This document shows, piece after piece, positions 1-7,060 of a stretch of DNA of 20,355 nt. The notes below the pieces were generated by a model, which worked only from the letters and a program-made list of their open reading frames with translations, was not told where the DNA came from and ran no database searches. Position 1 is the first letter of the stretch. Every line of letters starts with the position of its first letter. Where the stretch lies: contig BQJV01000012.1 in the NCBI GenBank assembly GCA_021604885.1, positions 1 through 20,355 of the forward strand, written 5' to 3'. This DNA is from Acidimicrobiales bacterium. Its GTDB lineage: Bacteria > Actinomycetota > Acidimicrobiia > Acidimicrobiales > Aldehydirespiratoraceae. The position numbers and the translations under genes were made by a program.

Positions 1-489
1 CAGGTCCTCCACCGCGACGCGCATGGGTCCGGTGGCGCCCCGCCAGCGCTCGCCGGCCGCGATCACGCCGACCCGCACATCCTCGTCGGCGAACGCGGAG
101 CCCACGGCCGCGCCGTTGCGGATGCAGGCGGCCACGACCTCGGCGCCGGCGTCGACCGCACCGAAGGCGAGGGCGGAGCCGTTCGGTGACGGCAGCACGA
201 TGGACGTCCCCGCGGGGACGTTCGCGAGCGACGACGGCGCGAGCGAGTAGAGCTGGTCGCCGTCGCGGGACCCGGCGAGCTCCGCGCCCAGCGACGCGGC
301 GAAGTCGGCCTCCGAGCCGTCGTGCCACTTGTAGGGATGGACGGCCGCGCCGCGGCCGAGGGCGACGTCGACGCAGGTCGTGAACGACAGGACGTCGACG
401 ACGATGACGACGTCGACCAGGGGCGCGAGCGTGCGCAGCCCCATCGGCCCCCATTCGAGATGGACCCGGAACCCGTCCGAGTCGGCCAC
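1..489 (-). CDS. comB: 2-phosphosulfolactate phosphatase family protein (ComB-like), C-terminus outside window
   Basis: Partial gene; 163 codons are visible and it runs off the left edge. The translation shows the ComB family pattern: a VVVDVLSFTT segment near residue 38, a PSPNGSALAFGAVDAGAEVV block around residues 105-125, then an AAGERW motif followed by VAVEDL, as found in the family. ComB enzymes hydrolyse 2-phosphosulfolactate to sulfolactate, first described in coenzyme M synthesis; in actinobacteria the physiological substrate is generally unproven. The GTG start at 489 lies two bases after the stop of the epsilon-like gene, so it is probably the third gene of the carboxylase operon. 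A start at the internal ATG (WGPMG segment) is possible, but the sequence before it (FRVHLEWG) looks family-like. Family assignment is fairly sure; the function in this organism is inference. Confidence 0.82.
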   Translation of the reverse strand, partial: MADSDGFRVHLEWGPMGLRTLAPLVDVVIVVDVLSFTTCVDVALGRGAAVHPYKWHDGSEADFAASLGAELAGSRDGDQLYSLAPSSLANVPAGTSIVLPSPNGSALAFGAVDAGAEVVAACIRNGAAVGSAFADEDVRVGVIAAGERWRGATGPMRVAVEDL

Positions 490-491
490 GC

Positions 492-680
492 TCAGGTCCA
501 GCCGCCGTAGCGGGGACGCGCCGACCACCAGCGGCCGGCGAAGCGCCAACGCGGCAACGCGTCGGGCTCGGTCGCCCCGGACGGACGCGGCCACAGCGCC
601 TCGTACGCGGCGAGGATCGCGGCCATCTCCTCGTCGGAAGGAGCGGGCGACACGGAGACCGCGTCGATCGGCTCGCTCAC
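492..680 (-). CDS. Small acyl-CoA carboxylase epsilon-like subunit (62 aa)
   Basis: A 62-residue ORF starting at a GTG whose bases overlap the stop of the beta-subunit gene (GTGA, 4-base overlap), a strong sign of translational coupling. The N-terminal half contains a predicted helix with the pattern PSDEEMAAILAAYEALWP, and the C-terminal half is rich in Trp and Arg (WRFAGRWWSARP). This layout matches the short epsilon subunits that bind actinobacterial carboxyltransferase beta subunits and stimulate activity. Such proteins are poorly conserved, so the call leans on position and composition more than on motifs. It could alternatively be an unrelated small operon protein. Confidence 0.7.
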   Translation of the reverse strand: MSEPIDAVSVSPAPSDEEMAAILAAYEALWPRPSGATEPDALPRWRFAGRWWSARPRYGGWT

Positions 681-2233
681 AACGGCACGTTCCCGTGCTT
701 GCGCTGGGGCATCTCCTCGCGCTTCGACTCGAGCAACCGCAGACCCGCGACCACCTTGCGGCGGGTCTCGCTCGGCTCGATCACGTCGTCGACATAGCCC
801 CGCTCGGCGGCGATGTAGGGGTTCGCGAGTCGGTCCGTGTAGTCCTCGATCAGCTCGGCCCGACGGGCCTCGGGATCGGCGGCGTCGGAGAGTTCACGGC
901 GGTAGATGATCTCCACCGCACCCTGGGATCCCATCACGGCGAGCTCGGCGGTGGGCCACGCGAAGGCGAGATCCGAACCGACCGACTTGGAGTCCATCAC
1001 CACATAGGCGCCGCCGTAGGCCTTGCGGGTGATGATCTGGATGCGGGGCACGGTGGCCTCGCAGTAGGCGTAGAGCAGCTTGGCGCCGTGGCGGATGATG
1101 CCGCCGTACTCCTGGTCGACACCGGGCAGGAACCCGGGGACGTCCACGAACGTGAGCAGCGGAATGTTGAACGCATCACAGGTGCGCACGAAGCGGGCGG
1201 CCTTCTCGGCCGACTCGATGTCGAGCACGCCGGCCAGCATCATCGGCTGGTTGCCCACGACGCCGACGGCACGACCGTCGACCCGGGCGAAGCCGCACGT
1301 GATGCTCTTGCCCCAGGCCGAGTGGTACTCGAGGAAATCGCCGTCATCGACCACCGACGCAACGACCTGCTTCATGTCGTAGGGGACGTTGGCGCTCTCG
1401 GGCAGGATCTCGTCCAGCTCGGGGCACAAGCGGTCGGGATCGTCGGTCGACTCGGCACGCGGGGTCTGCTCGAGATTGTTCGACGGGAGGAAGCTGAGGA
1501 GGTACTTCACTTCGTCGAGCACGTCCTCCTCACTGTCGGCGACGAAGGTCGCCACGCCGGACTTCGAGCTGTGGGACCCGGCGCCACCGAGCTCCTCGAG
1601 CGTGACTTCCTCGCCGGTGACCGTCTTCACCACGTCCGGACCGGTGATGAACATGTGGGACTTCTCGCGGACCATGAAGATGAAGTCCGTCATGGCCGGG
1701 CTGTAGACCGCACCGCCGGCGCAGGGGCCGAGGATGACGGAGATCTGCGGGATGACACCGGAGGCCTGCACGTTGCGGTGGAAGATCCCGCCGTAGCCGT
1801 CGAGCGACACGACGCCTTCCTGGATGCGGGCACCCGCGCCGTCGTTCAACCCGATCATCGGCGCGCCCGTGGCGAGCGCGAGGTCCATGACCTTGTGGAG
1901 CTTCTCGGCGAAGACCTCACCGAGGGCGCCGCCCATGACGGTGAAGTCCTGGCTGAAGACGAACACCTTGCGGCCGTCGACCGTGCCCCACCCGGTGATG
2001 ACACCGTCGGTGTACGGGCGCTCGTCGAGCACCCCCTCCGCGGCGCGATGCCGAGCGAGCATGTCGAGCTCGTTGAACGAGCCCTCGTCGAGCAGGTACT
2101 CGATCCGCTCGCGGGCGAGCATCTTGCCCTTGTCGTGCTGACGCTGCACGGAACGCTCGGACCCGGCATGGAGTGCCTGTTCCTTGCGCTCGCGCAGATC
2201 CTCGAGCTTGGCCTTCATCGACTGATCAACCAC
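677..2233 (-). CDS. pccB: Acyl-CoA (propionyl/acetyl-CoA) carboxylase carboxyltransferase beta subunit
   Basis: A 518-residue protein of the usual length for the family. It transfers CO2 from carboxybiotin on the alpha subunit (not in this window) to acyl-CoA, giving methylmalonyl- or malonyl-CoA for fatty-acid, branched-chain or propionate metabolism in the cytoplasm. Two crotonase-like halves are visible, each with an oxyanion-hole Gly-Gly pair: LGPCAGGAVYSPA at about residues 169-180 and RKAYGGAYVVM at about 403-413. GLNDGAGARIQEG (128-140) and VDVPGFLPG (363-371) are also typical. The position after AYGGAY, which is Asp in PccB and Cys in mycobacterial AccD5, is Val411 here. The GTG at 2233 is preferred over the ATG at 2218 because a TAGATT hexamer lies exactly 7 bases upstream of it. 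First gene of the operon with the epsilon-like and ComB-like genes. Substrate preference is uncertain. Confidence 0.95.
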   Translation of the reverse strand: MVDQSMKAKLEDLRERKEQALHAGSERSVQRQHDKGKMLARERIEYLLDEGSFNELDMLARHRAAEGVLDERPYTDGVITGWGTVDGRKVFVFSQDFTVMGGALGEVFAEKLHKVMDLALATGAPMIGLNDGAGARIQEGVVSLDGYGGIFHRNVQASGVIPQISVILGPCAGGAVYSPAMTDFIFMVREKSHMFITGPDVVKTVTGEEVTLEELGGAGSHSSKSGVATFVADSEEDVLDEVKYLLSFLPSNNLEQTPRAESTDDPDRLCPELDEILPESANVPYDMKQVVASVVDDGDFLEYHSAWGKSITCGFARVDGRAVGVVGNQPMMLAGVLDIESAEKAARFVRTCDAFNIPLLTFVDVPGFLPGVDQEYGGIIRHGAKLLYAYCEATVPRIQIITRKAYGGAYVVMDSKSVGSDLAFAWPTAELAVMGSQGAVEIIYRRELSDAADPEARRAELIEDYTDRLANPYIAAERGYVDDVIEPSETRRKVVAGLRLLESKREEMPQRKHGNVPL

Positions 2234-2240
2234 GGCAGGC

Positions 2241-2246
2241 AATCTA
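2241..2246 (-). promoter_or_regulatory. Putative -10 element (TAGATT) of pccB, leaderless arrangement
   Basis: On the minus strand TAGATT is followed by 7 bases and then the GTG start. This leaves no room for a Shine-Dalgarno site and matches the pattern at eight other genes here. It is the main reason for choosing the GTG at 2233. No clear -35 is seen. Confidence 0.5.
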
Positions 2247-2277
2247 CCTGTCGGCGGTCCTGGTCCCCGAAACGGGC

Positions 2278-2308
2278 GCTTCAACTGGGGTCTGACCCCC
2301 GCTTCACC
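2278..2308 (+). repeat. Dispersed palindromic repeat, copy A (GGGGTCTGACCCC core)
   Basis: The core GGGGTCTGACCCC (2287-2299) is a perfect inverted repeat around a central T, flanked on both sides by GCTTCA direct repeats. It begins 8 bases beyond the stop codon of the minus-strand LLM gene. Related copies are at 4779-4812 and 17022-17055. In RNA the core can fold as a 5-bp stem with a 3-base loop, so it might add to termination, but there is no T tract. Confidence 0.8.
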
Positions 2309-2315
2309 TTGCGCG

Positions 2316-3107
2316 TCAGACAGGCGGGCCGTGCACGACGGCGGCGAAAACCGTCTTGTGTTCGACGACGGGGCGGAACGCCCGGAGGAGCCAGGTCGCC
2401 CCGTCCTCGGCGAAGGCCGGGGCCGCGCCGTCGTAATCCGTGCGCAGGCAGACGTCGAAGCCGTCGAGCGAGCCGCGCTCGTCGGCCACCGTCTCGAGCA
2501 TCGTGTGGAAGCTCGCCTCGTCGACATCGATCGGGAACATCCCGTCGTAGCGGGCGGCCCGACGGACGGGCTTCGTCGCCGAGCCCCGAGCGGCACACCA
2601 GATCGGCGGACGCGGCTGCTGCGCCGGGCGGGGCTCGAGCGAGACGCCGTCGACCCGGAAGTGCTCGCCGAGATGGGCGAGCGTCTCGCCCTCCAACAGC
2701 CGGGCGATGATGTCGAGACCTTCCTCGAGCCGGGCGCCCCGCGCGCGTCCGTCGACGATCTCGTCGAAGCGGGACAGCTCGCCGCCCGAATCGGTCCCCG
2801 AGCCGACGCCGACCGTAAGTCGACCGTCGCTCATCAGGTCCACCGTGAGGATCTCGCGGGCGAGCTTGATCGGTCGGCGGCGCGGCACCGGGGTGACCAT
2901 GGGGCCGATCCGGATGCGGTCCGTGGCAGCCGCCATCGCACCGAGGGCGACCCACGTGTCGACGATCTCGTTGCTCTCCGGGCGCAGGACGTGATCCCAC
3001 AGGAACACGCCGTCCCAGCCGGACTCCTCGGCCGTGGCCGCGAGGTCGACCAGCTTGTGCGGGTCGGCCAGCTGGCCGAACGGGGCGACGAAGACACCGT
3101 GCTTCAC
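2316..3107 (-). CDS. LLM-class (luciferase-like) flavin/F420-dependent oxidoreductase
   Basis: A 263-residue TIM-barrel-type protein of the bacterial luciferase superfamily, many actinobacterial members of which use F420. Visible family features are the N-terminal strand MKHGVFVAPFGQLADP, EESGWDGVFLWDHVL (about 28-42), the ATDRIRIGPMVTPVPRRRP segment (about 61-79), and the flavin phosphate-binding region LTVGVGSGTDSGGE (about 96-109), followed by RLEEGLDII. The protein is somewhat short for the family. The GTG at 3107 is the start; TACCAT lies exactly 7 bases upstream and fits a leaderless promoter. It is divergent from the 2OG-Fe(II) oxygenase gene, with 60 bases between starts. The substrate cannot be told from sequence. 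Confidence 0.9.
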   Translation of the reverse strand: MKHGVFVAPFGQLADPHKLVDLAATAEESGWDGVFLWDHVLRPESNEIVDTWVALGAMAAATDRIRIGPMVTPVPRRRPIKLAREILTVDLMSDGRLTVGVGSGTDSGGELSRFDEIVDGRARGARLEEGLDIIARLLEGETLAHLGEHFRVDGVSLEPRPAQQPRPPIWCAARGSATKPVRRAARYDGMFPIDVDEASFHTMLETVADERGSLDGFDVCLRTDYDGAAPAFAEDGATWLLRAFRPVVEHKTVFAAVVHGPPV

Positions 3108-3114
3108 GCCCGTG

Positions 3115-3120
3115 ATGGTA
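3115..3120 (-). promoter_or_regulatory. Putative -10 element (TACCAT) of the LLM oxidoreductase gene
   Basis: TACCAT on the minus strand, 7 bases before the GTG start, same geometry as the other leaderless-type sites in the window. Confidence 0.45.
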
Positions 3121-3154
3121 GGTCGACGGTCGGAACGGTCGCTCGCGGCGCCCC

Positions 3155-3160
3155 TAGGCT
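3155..3160 (+). promoter_or_regulatory. Putative -10 element (TAGGCT) of the 2OG-Fe(II) oxygenase gene
   Basis: TAGGCT is followed by exactly 7 bases and the ATG at 3168. No Shine-Dalgarno sequence is present, so a leaderless mRNA is likely. Confidence 0.5.
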
Positions 3161-3167
3161 CGATCCG

Positions 3168-4157
3168 ATGACCGACTCATTCGACCCTGCGGCCCGTGAG
3201 CAGGAACTCCGCGAGCAGGCCGAGAGTTGGGACACGAGCACACCGGTGCCGGCCGAGCCCGGCGACATCCCGGTGATCGACCTGGAGGATGAGCCCGCCG
3301 GGGTCGCGGCCGAAGTGCGCACCGCGTGCGAGACCGTCGGCTTCTTCCAGCTGGTCGGTCACGGGGTCGACGAGTCCTCGGTCGAGCGTACGTTCGCGGC
3401 CGCCCGCGCCTTCCACGGTCTCGCCGACGAGACGAAGGAATCGATCGCCATGGACCGTCCGGATTGGCCGGTCGGCGGCGTCGGCTACCTGCGGGTCGGC
3501 GAACGTCTGCTGCCGCGCCGAGCCGTCGGCAACGTGAACGAGGCGTTCCTCGTGAAGCGCGACGACGGGATCGGCTTCGACGACAACCAGTGGCCTGCGG
3601 AGGCGGACCTGCCGGACTTCCGCGGCACCGTCGAGACCTACGCGCTTGCGGTCGAGCAGCTGGCCCTGCGCCTCGTCCCCGTCTACGCCGCGGCGCTGGA
3701 CCTGGACCCGACGTACTTCGACAGCGCATTCGCCGACCCGTTCTGGCGCCTCCGGCTGAGCCACTACCCCGGCGTGGAGACGGCCCGGCCGACCGGCGCC
3801 TACGGCATCGCTCCCCATGTCGACACGACGTTCCTCACCCTGCTTCGCCAGGACGGTCCGGGCCTCGCGATCTACAGCACGCCACGCGACGCATGGATCA
3901 CCGTGCCCGTTGTCGAGGGCGCGTTCGTCGTCAATACCGGCGAGCTGCTTCGTCAGTGGAGCAACGACCGGTTCCTCAGCGTGCGCCACTTCGCTGACAA
4001 CGAGACGTCGACGTCGCGCTACTCGATTCCGTTCTTCTTCAACGCCAACGCCGATCACGTGATGCACCCGTTGCCGACGTGTGTCACGCCGGACGCGCCC
4101 GCCCGCTACGCACCCGTGAGCTACCGGCAGAGCCAGGCCGCCGTCCAGGGTGAGTGA
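3168..4157 (+). CDS. 2-oxoglutarate/Fe(II)-dependent oxygenase, isopenicillin-N-synthase-like family
   Basis: A 329-residue protein with the two-part layout of the family: an N-terminal non-heme dioxygenase region (IPVIDLE at 34-40, CETVGFFQLVGHGV at 54-67) and a C-terminal double-stranded beta-helix. The iron ligands are visible as H217-x-D219 (APHVDTTFLTLL) and H274 (SVRHFADN). The R284-x-S286 pair (TSRYSIPFF) is the usual 2-oxoglutarate carboxylate clamp, which favours a 2OG-using enzyme over an IPNS-type reaction. Such enzymes hydroxylate or desaturate small molecules in the cytoplasm; the substrate is unknown, and no biosynthetic cluster surrounds it. The ATG start fits a TAGGCT hexamer 7 bases upstream; the much longer open frame upstream is antisense to the LLM gene and is not coding. 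Confidence 0.93.
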   Translation: MTDSFDPAAREQELREQAESWDTSTPVPAEPGDIPVIDLEDEPAGVAAEVRTACETVGFFQLVGHGVDESSVERTFAAARAFHGLADETKESIAMDRPDWPVGGVGYLRVGERLLPRRAVGNVNEAFLVKRDDGIGFDDNQWPAEADLPDFRGTVETYALAVEQLALRLVPVYAAALDLDPTYFDSAFADPFWRLRLSHYPGVETARPTGAYGIAPHVDTTFLTLLRQDGPGLAIYSTPRDAWITVPVVEGAFVVNTGELLRQWSNDRFLSVRHFADNETSTSRYSIPFFFNANADHVMHPLPTCVTPDAPARYAPVSYRQSQAAVQGE

Positions 4158-4170
4158 CCACGCGGGGTCG

Positions 4171-4176
4171 TAGAGT
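4171..4176 (+). promoter_or_regulatory. Putative -10 element (TAGAGT) of the LOG-family gene
   Basis: TAGAGT followed by 7 bases and the ATG at 4184. It lies in the 26-base gap after the oxygenase stop, suggesting the gene has its own promoter rather than being purely operonic. Confidence 0.5.
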
Positions 4177-4183
4177 CCTGCCG

Positions 4184-4771
4184 ATGTCGTTCGAACGGGT
4201 CTGTGTCTTCTGTGCCTCGTCGCCCGGTTCCGACCCGGCGATCACGGAGGCGACCGTCGCGCTCGGCGAGGAACTCGTGGCCCGCGGGATCGAGCTGGTC
4301 TACGGCGGCGGCGCCGTCGGGTTGATGGGGCTCATCGCCGACACGGTGATGGACGGCGGCGGCACGGTGACCGGCGTGATCCCGAAGAACCTGTTCTCGC
4401 GGGAGGTGGGGCACCGCGAGCTGACGCGGCTGGAGGAGGTCGACTCGATGCATGTGCGCAAGGCACGCATGTACGAGCTCGCCGACGCCTTCATCGCGCT
4501 GCCAGGCGGGTACGGCACGCTCGAGGAACTCGCCGAGACCCTCACGTGGAACCAGATCGGGCTCCTCACCAAGCCGGTGGGCGTGCTCGACGTCGGTGGG
4601 TTCTGGCAGCCGCTGCTCGAGCTGCTCGACCGGATGGTCGACAAGACGATCCTCAAACCCGCCAACCGTGAGGTCCTGCTCGCCGATCCCTCACCGGCCG
4701 GCCTCCTCGACGCCCTCGCCGCCCAGGACCTCTCCTACGTCCCCAAGTGGATCGGCGACGACGCCGTCTGA
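4184..4771 (+). CDS. LOG-family protein (TIGR00730 Rossmann fold; nucleoside 5'-monophosphate phosphoribohydrolase)
   Basis: A 195-residue protein, the usual length for the LOG (Lonely Guy) family, which release the base from cytokinin-type or other nucleoside monophosphates. The hallmark PGGYGTLEE motif is at residues 107-115, preceded by MHVRKARMYELADAFIALPG, which holds the conserved Arg-Lys pair (92-93) of the active site. The N-terminal VCVFCASSPG and LVYGGGAVGLMG (38-49) form the nucleotide-binding Rossmann part. The start at 4184 begins the conserved strand; an upstream frame to 4154 adds residues without family similarity. The natural substrate in bacteria is usually unproven, so cytokinin production should not be assumed. 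Confidence 0.93.
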   Translation: MSFERVCVFCASSPGSDPAITEATVALGEELVARGIELVYGGGAVGLMGLIADTVMDGGGTVTGVIPKNLFSREVGHRELTRLEEVDSMHVRKARMYELADAFIALPGGYGTLEELAETLTWNQIGLLTKPVGVLDVGGFWQPLLELLDRMVDKTILKPANREVLLADPSPAGLLDALAAQDLSYVPKWIGDDAV

Positions 4772-4778
4772 CGAGCGC

Positions 4779-4812
4779 GCTTCAATTGGGGTCTGACCCC
4801 CGCTTCAACTGG
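4779..4812 (+). repeat. Dispersed palindromic repeat, copy B (GGGGTCTGACCCC core)
   Basis: Same unit as copy A in the same orientation: GCTTCAA, two bases, GGGGTCTGACCCC (4788-4800), then CGCTTCAACTGG. It starts 7 bases after the stop of the LOG-family gene and lies upstream of the carotenoid oxygenase promoter. Confidence 0.8.
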
Positions 4813-4854
4813 AAATCCGACCTGGGGAGGATGCGCAGGTTGCGGGGACGCGCG

Positions 4855-4860
4855 CAGACT
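4855..4860 (+). promoter_or_regulatory. Putative -10 element (CAGACT) of the carotenoid oxygenase gene
   Basis: CAGACT followed by 7 bases and the ATG at 4868, differing from TAnnnT only at the first base. The same hexamer occurs before the rraA start. The 7-base gap itself reads GGAGTCC, so a poor, too-close Shine-Dalgarno cannot be ruled out. Confidence 0.35.
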
Positions 4861-4867
4861 GGAGTCC

Positions 4868-6199
4868 ATGACCACCGTCGACTTCTTCCAGGACAACTAC
4901 GCGCCCGTGCGCGAAGAGCTCACGTCGCTCGACCTCGACGTCAGCGGCACGATCCCCGAGGAGCTGGACGGACGGCTGCTGCGGATCGGTCCCAACCCGG
5001 TGCTCGACCCCGATCCGACCGACCACTGGTTCACCGGCAGCGGCATGGCCCATGGCCTCCGACTGCGCGGCGGCAAAGCCGAGTGGTACCGCAACCGTTA
5101 CATCAACGGCGACTCGGTGGCCGACGCCCTCGGGCGCCCACGCATGCCCGGCCCCCGCCACATGGACGGCGACGGCGGCGCCAACACGAACATCATCGGC
5201 CACAGCGGCAAGACCTACGCCATCGTCGAGGCCATGAACTGGCCCGTCGAGCTCACGGACGAACTCGAGTCGGTCGCGCCGTCGAACTTCGACGACACGC
5301 TCGAAGGCACGTTCACCGCCCACCCGAAGCGCCACCCCGACACCGGCGAGCTCCACGCCGTCACATACTTCTTCGGCTGGGAGGACCACGTCCGCTATCT
5401 CGTCATCGGCACCGACGGTCGCGTCCGCCACCAGGTCGACGTGCCGGTCGGCCACAGCCCGATGATCCACGACTGCTCGATCACCGAGTCGGCCGCGCTG
5501 ATCCTCGACTTCCCCGTGCACTTCGACCTCGAGAGCGCCATGGCCGGCTCCGCGCTGCCCTACCGCTGGCAGGCCGACGCGCCGAGCCGCATCGGCGTCC
5601 TGCCGTTCGACGCGCCCGGCGATGCGGTCCAGTGGTGCGAGCTCGACCCGTGCTTCGTCTTCCACCCGCTCAACTCGTTCGACCGGCCCGACGGCACGAT
5701 CCAACTCGACGTCGCCAAGCACCAACGCGTGTTCGACACCGTCACCAACGGCCCGGCCGAGGGACCGCCCCAGCTCTACCGCTGGATCCTCGACCCGGCG
5801 AAGGGCACCGTCTCCGAGGAGCTTCTCGACGACCGCAACCAGGAGTTCCCCCGCGTCGACGAGCGCCGGATCGGCAAGGACGCGCGCTACGGCTACACGG
5901 TCGGCTTCGTCGGCGAGGAGGGCCCGGCGTACAAGCGCGATCTGCACACGAACACGACCGAACTCCACGACTTCGGCCCGGGCCGGTCGTCGCAGGAGAT
6001 GGTGTTCGTCCCCCGCTCCCCCGACGCGGACGAGGACGACGGCTGGTGCATGAGTTACGTGCATGATGCGAACACCAACACCGCCGACGTGGTCATCCTC
6101 AACGCGCAGGACTTCACCGGCGACCCGCAGGCCGTCGTCCATCTCCCGCAGCGCGTGCCCTACGGCTTCCACGGGAACTGGGTGCCGAGCGAGGCGTAG
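4868..6199 (+). CDS. Carotenoid-cleavage oxygenase family protein (RPE65/apocarotenoid oxygenase-like)
   Basis: A 443-residue protein of family length. These enzymes use non-heme iron held by four His to split polyene or stilbene double bonds with O2. The four ligands are recognisable: H152 (TAHPK), H201 (MIHDCSITES), H266 (FVFHPLNSFD) and H435 (YGFHGNWVP). Early blocks ELDGRLLRIGPNPV (32-45) and HWFTGSGMAHGLRLR (53-67) are also typical. No carotenoid synthesis gene is in the window, so the substrate could be an exogenous apocarotenoid or a lignin-derived stilbene. A hairpin starts 8 bases after the stop. The gene is codirectional with the LOG-family gene but seems to have its own promoter after repeat copy B. 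Confidence 0.95.
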   Translation: MTTVDFFQDNYAPVREELTSLDLDVSGTIPEELDGRLLRIGPNPVLDPDPTDHWFTGSGMAHGLRLRGGKAEWYRNRYINGDSVADALGRPRMPGPRHMDGDGGANTNIIGHSGKTYAIVEAMNWPVELTDELESVAPSNFDDTLEGTFTAHPKRHPDTGELHAVTYFFGWEDHVRYLVIGTDGRVRHQVDVPVGHSPMIHDCSITESAALILDFPVHFDLESAMAGSALPYRWQADAPSRIGVLPFDAPGDAVQWCELDPCFVFHPLNSFDRPDGTIQLDVAKHQRVFDTVTNGPAEGPPQLYRWILDPAKGTVSEELLDDRNQEFPRVDERRIGKDARYGYTVGFVGEEGPAYKRDLHTNTTELHDFGPGRSSQEMVFVPRSPDADEDDGWCMSYVHDANTNTADVVILNAQDFTGDPQAVVHLPQRVPYGFHGNWVPSEA

Positions 6200-6206
6200 C
6201 GGGCAC

Positions 6207-6234
6207 GCGCCGACCCGATCGGGACGTTCGGCGC
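6207..6234 (+). terminator. Hairpin after carotenoid oxygenase gene
   Basis: Perfect 7-bp arms GCGCCGA (6207-6213) and TCGGCGC (6228-6234) enclose the self-complementary CCCGATCGGG, which can extend the stem by three pairs with a bulge. It starts 8 bases after the stop codon. There is no T tract, as is common for GC-rich actinobacterial terminators. Confidence 0.55.
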
Positions 6235-6261
6235 TCCCACTCGCGACAGCGGACGGGTACC

Positions 6262-7002
6262 GTGGTTCACGGAGGTCCGACCATCACGTCCGTCCACGAC
6301 ATCGACGCCGAGCCGACACCACGTGTGCCGCTCAGCCGAGCCCGTGTCCTTCGCGCGGCGGTCGAGATCGCTGATGCCGAGGGCGTCGACGGGCTGACGA
6401 TGCGCCGCATCGCGGCCGAGCTCGACGTCGAGGCGATGTCGCTCTACCACCATGTGCCGAACAAGGAATCGGTGCTCGACGGGATGGTCGAGATGGTGAT
6501 CGAGGAGATCGTCGCCGCCGGCGCGGCGCTCACCGGTCCGGCGGCCGAGGACGACTGGCGGGGCGCACTGCGGGCGCGACTGCTGGCCGCCCGCGCCGTG
6601 CAGATGCGGCACAAGTGGGCGCCGGCGGTGATCGCGACGCGCACCGGGATGAGCATGGCGATCGTCGCCTGGTTCGACGGGCTGCTCGGCGTGCTGCGCG
6701 CCGGCGGGTTCTCGTTCGATCTGGCCCATCACTCGCTCCATGCACTCGGATCCCACGCTCTCGGATTCGCCCAGGAACTCTTCGCGCCGGGAAGCCCCGA
6801 GGAAGAGGCCGAGCAGGAGGAAGAGTTCGATCAGATGATGGAGTTCTTCCCGAACCTCGCCGGCATGATGGCCGAGATCGCCCACGACGGGCCCGACGAC
6901 ACCATCGGCTGGTGCGACGACCAGACCGAGTTCGAGTTCACGATCGACGTGTTGATCGACGGGCTCGAGCGGCGCCGTCAGCTCGAACTCGCCGCCGACT
7001 GA
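6262..7002 (+). CDS. TetR-family transcriptional regulator (TetR_C_1 type)
   Basis: A 246-residue regulator. The N-terminal helix-turn-helix reads SRARVLRAAVEIADAEG then LTMRRIAAELDVEAMSLYHHV with NKESVLDGM; the LYHHV-NK-LLDGM pattern is characteristic of the group with a TetR_C_1 ligand domain. The C-terminal part is helical with an unusual acidic stretch EEEAEQEEEFDQMM (about 180-193). It lies just upstream of, and codirectional with, the DrrAB-type exporter, whose promoter region holds three palindromes, so it is probably that exporter's drug-responsive repressor (inference). The start is uncertain: the GTG at 6262 is used here, but a GGAGG at 6271-6275 sits 7 bases before an in-frame ATC at 6283, and GTG 6325 is also possible. 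Confidence 0.9.
   Translation: MVHGGPTITSVHDIDAEPTPRVPLSRARVLRAAVEIADAEGVDGLTMRRIAAELDVEAMSLYHHVPNKESVLDGMVEMVIEEIVAAGAALTGPAAEDDWRGALRARLLAARAVQMRHKWAPAVIATRTGMSMAIVAWFDGLLGVLRAGGFSFDLAHHSLHALGSHALGFAQELFAPGSPEEEAEQEEEFDQMMEFFPNLAGMMAEIAHDGPDDTIGWCDDQTEFEFTIDVLIDGLERRRQLELAAD
6271..6275 (+). promoter_or_regulatory. GGAGG Shine-Dalgarno-like site inside the TetR 5' end
   Basis: GGAGG lies 7 bases before an in-frame ATC codon (6283) and downstream of the annotated GTG start. With TACCGT at 6258-6263 as a possible -10, the layout would suit initiation at ATC, a rare start codon. It may instead be coincidence. Confidence 0.25.
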
Positions 7003-7060
7003 CTCTCGGTCCCGCATCAGCGGATGTGACGGGCGCCACAGATTCCGGGGTTGACGCGGC

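Noticed and set aside
2278..2308. Palindromic repeat as the end of an insertion sequence or phage attachment site
   Set aside because: No transposase or integrase gene and no target duplications are seen; three scattered copies of about 31-34 bp fit a short dispersed repeat better.
380..2710. 776-residue plus-strand open frame across the carboxylase region
   Set aside because: It is antisense to the clear pccB, epsilon-like and LLM genes; its protein is low-complexity His/Arg/Asp-rich with no family pattern. GC-rich DNA yields such shadows.
4805..6172. 455-residue minus-strand frame opposite the carotenoid oxygenase
   Set aside because: No recognisable domain; the plus-strand product has all four iron-binding His and family blocks.
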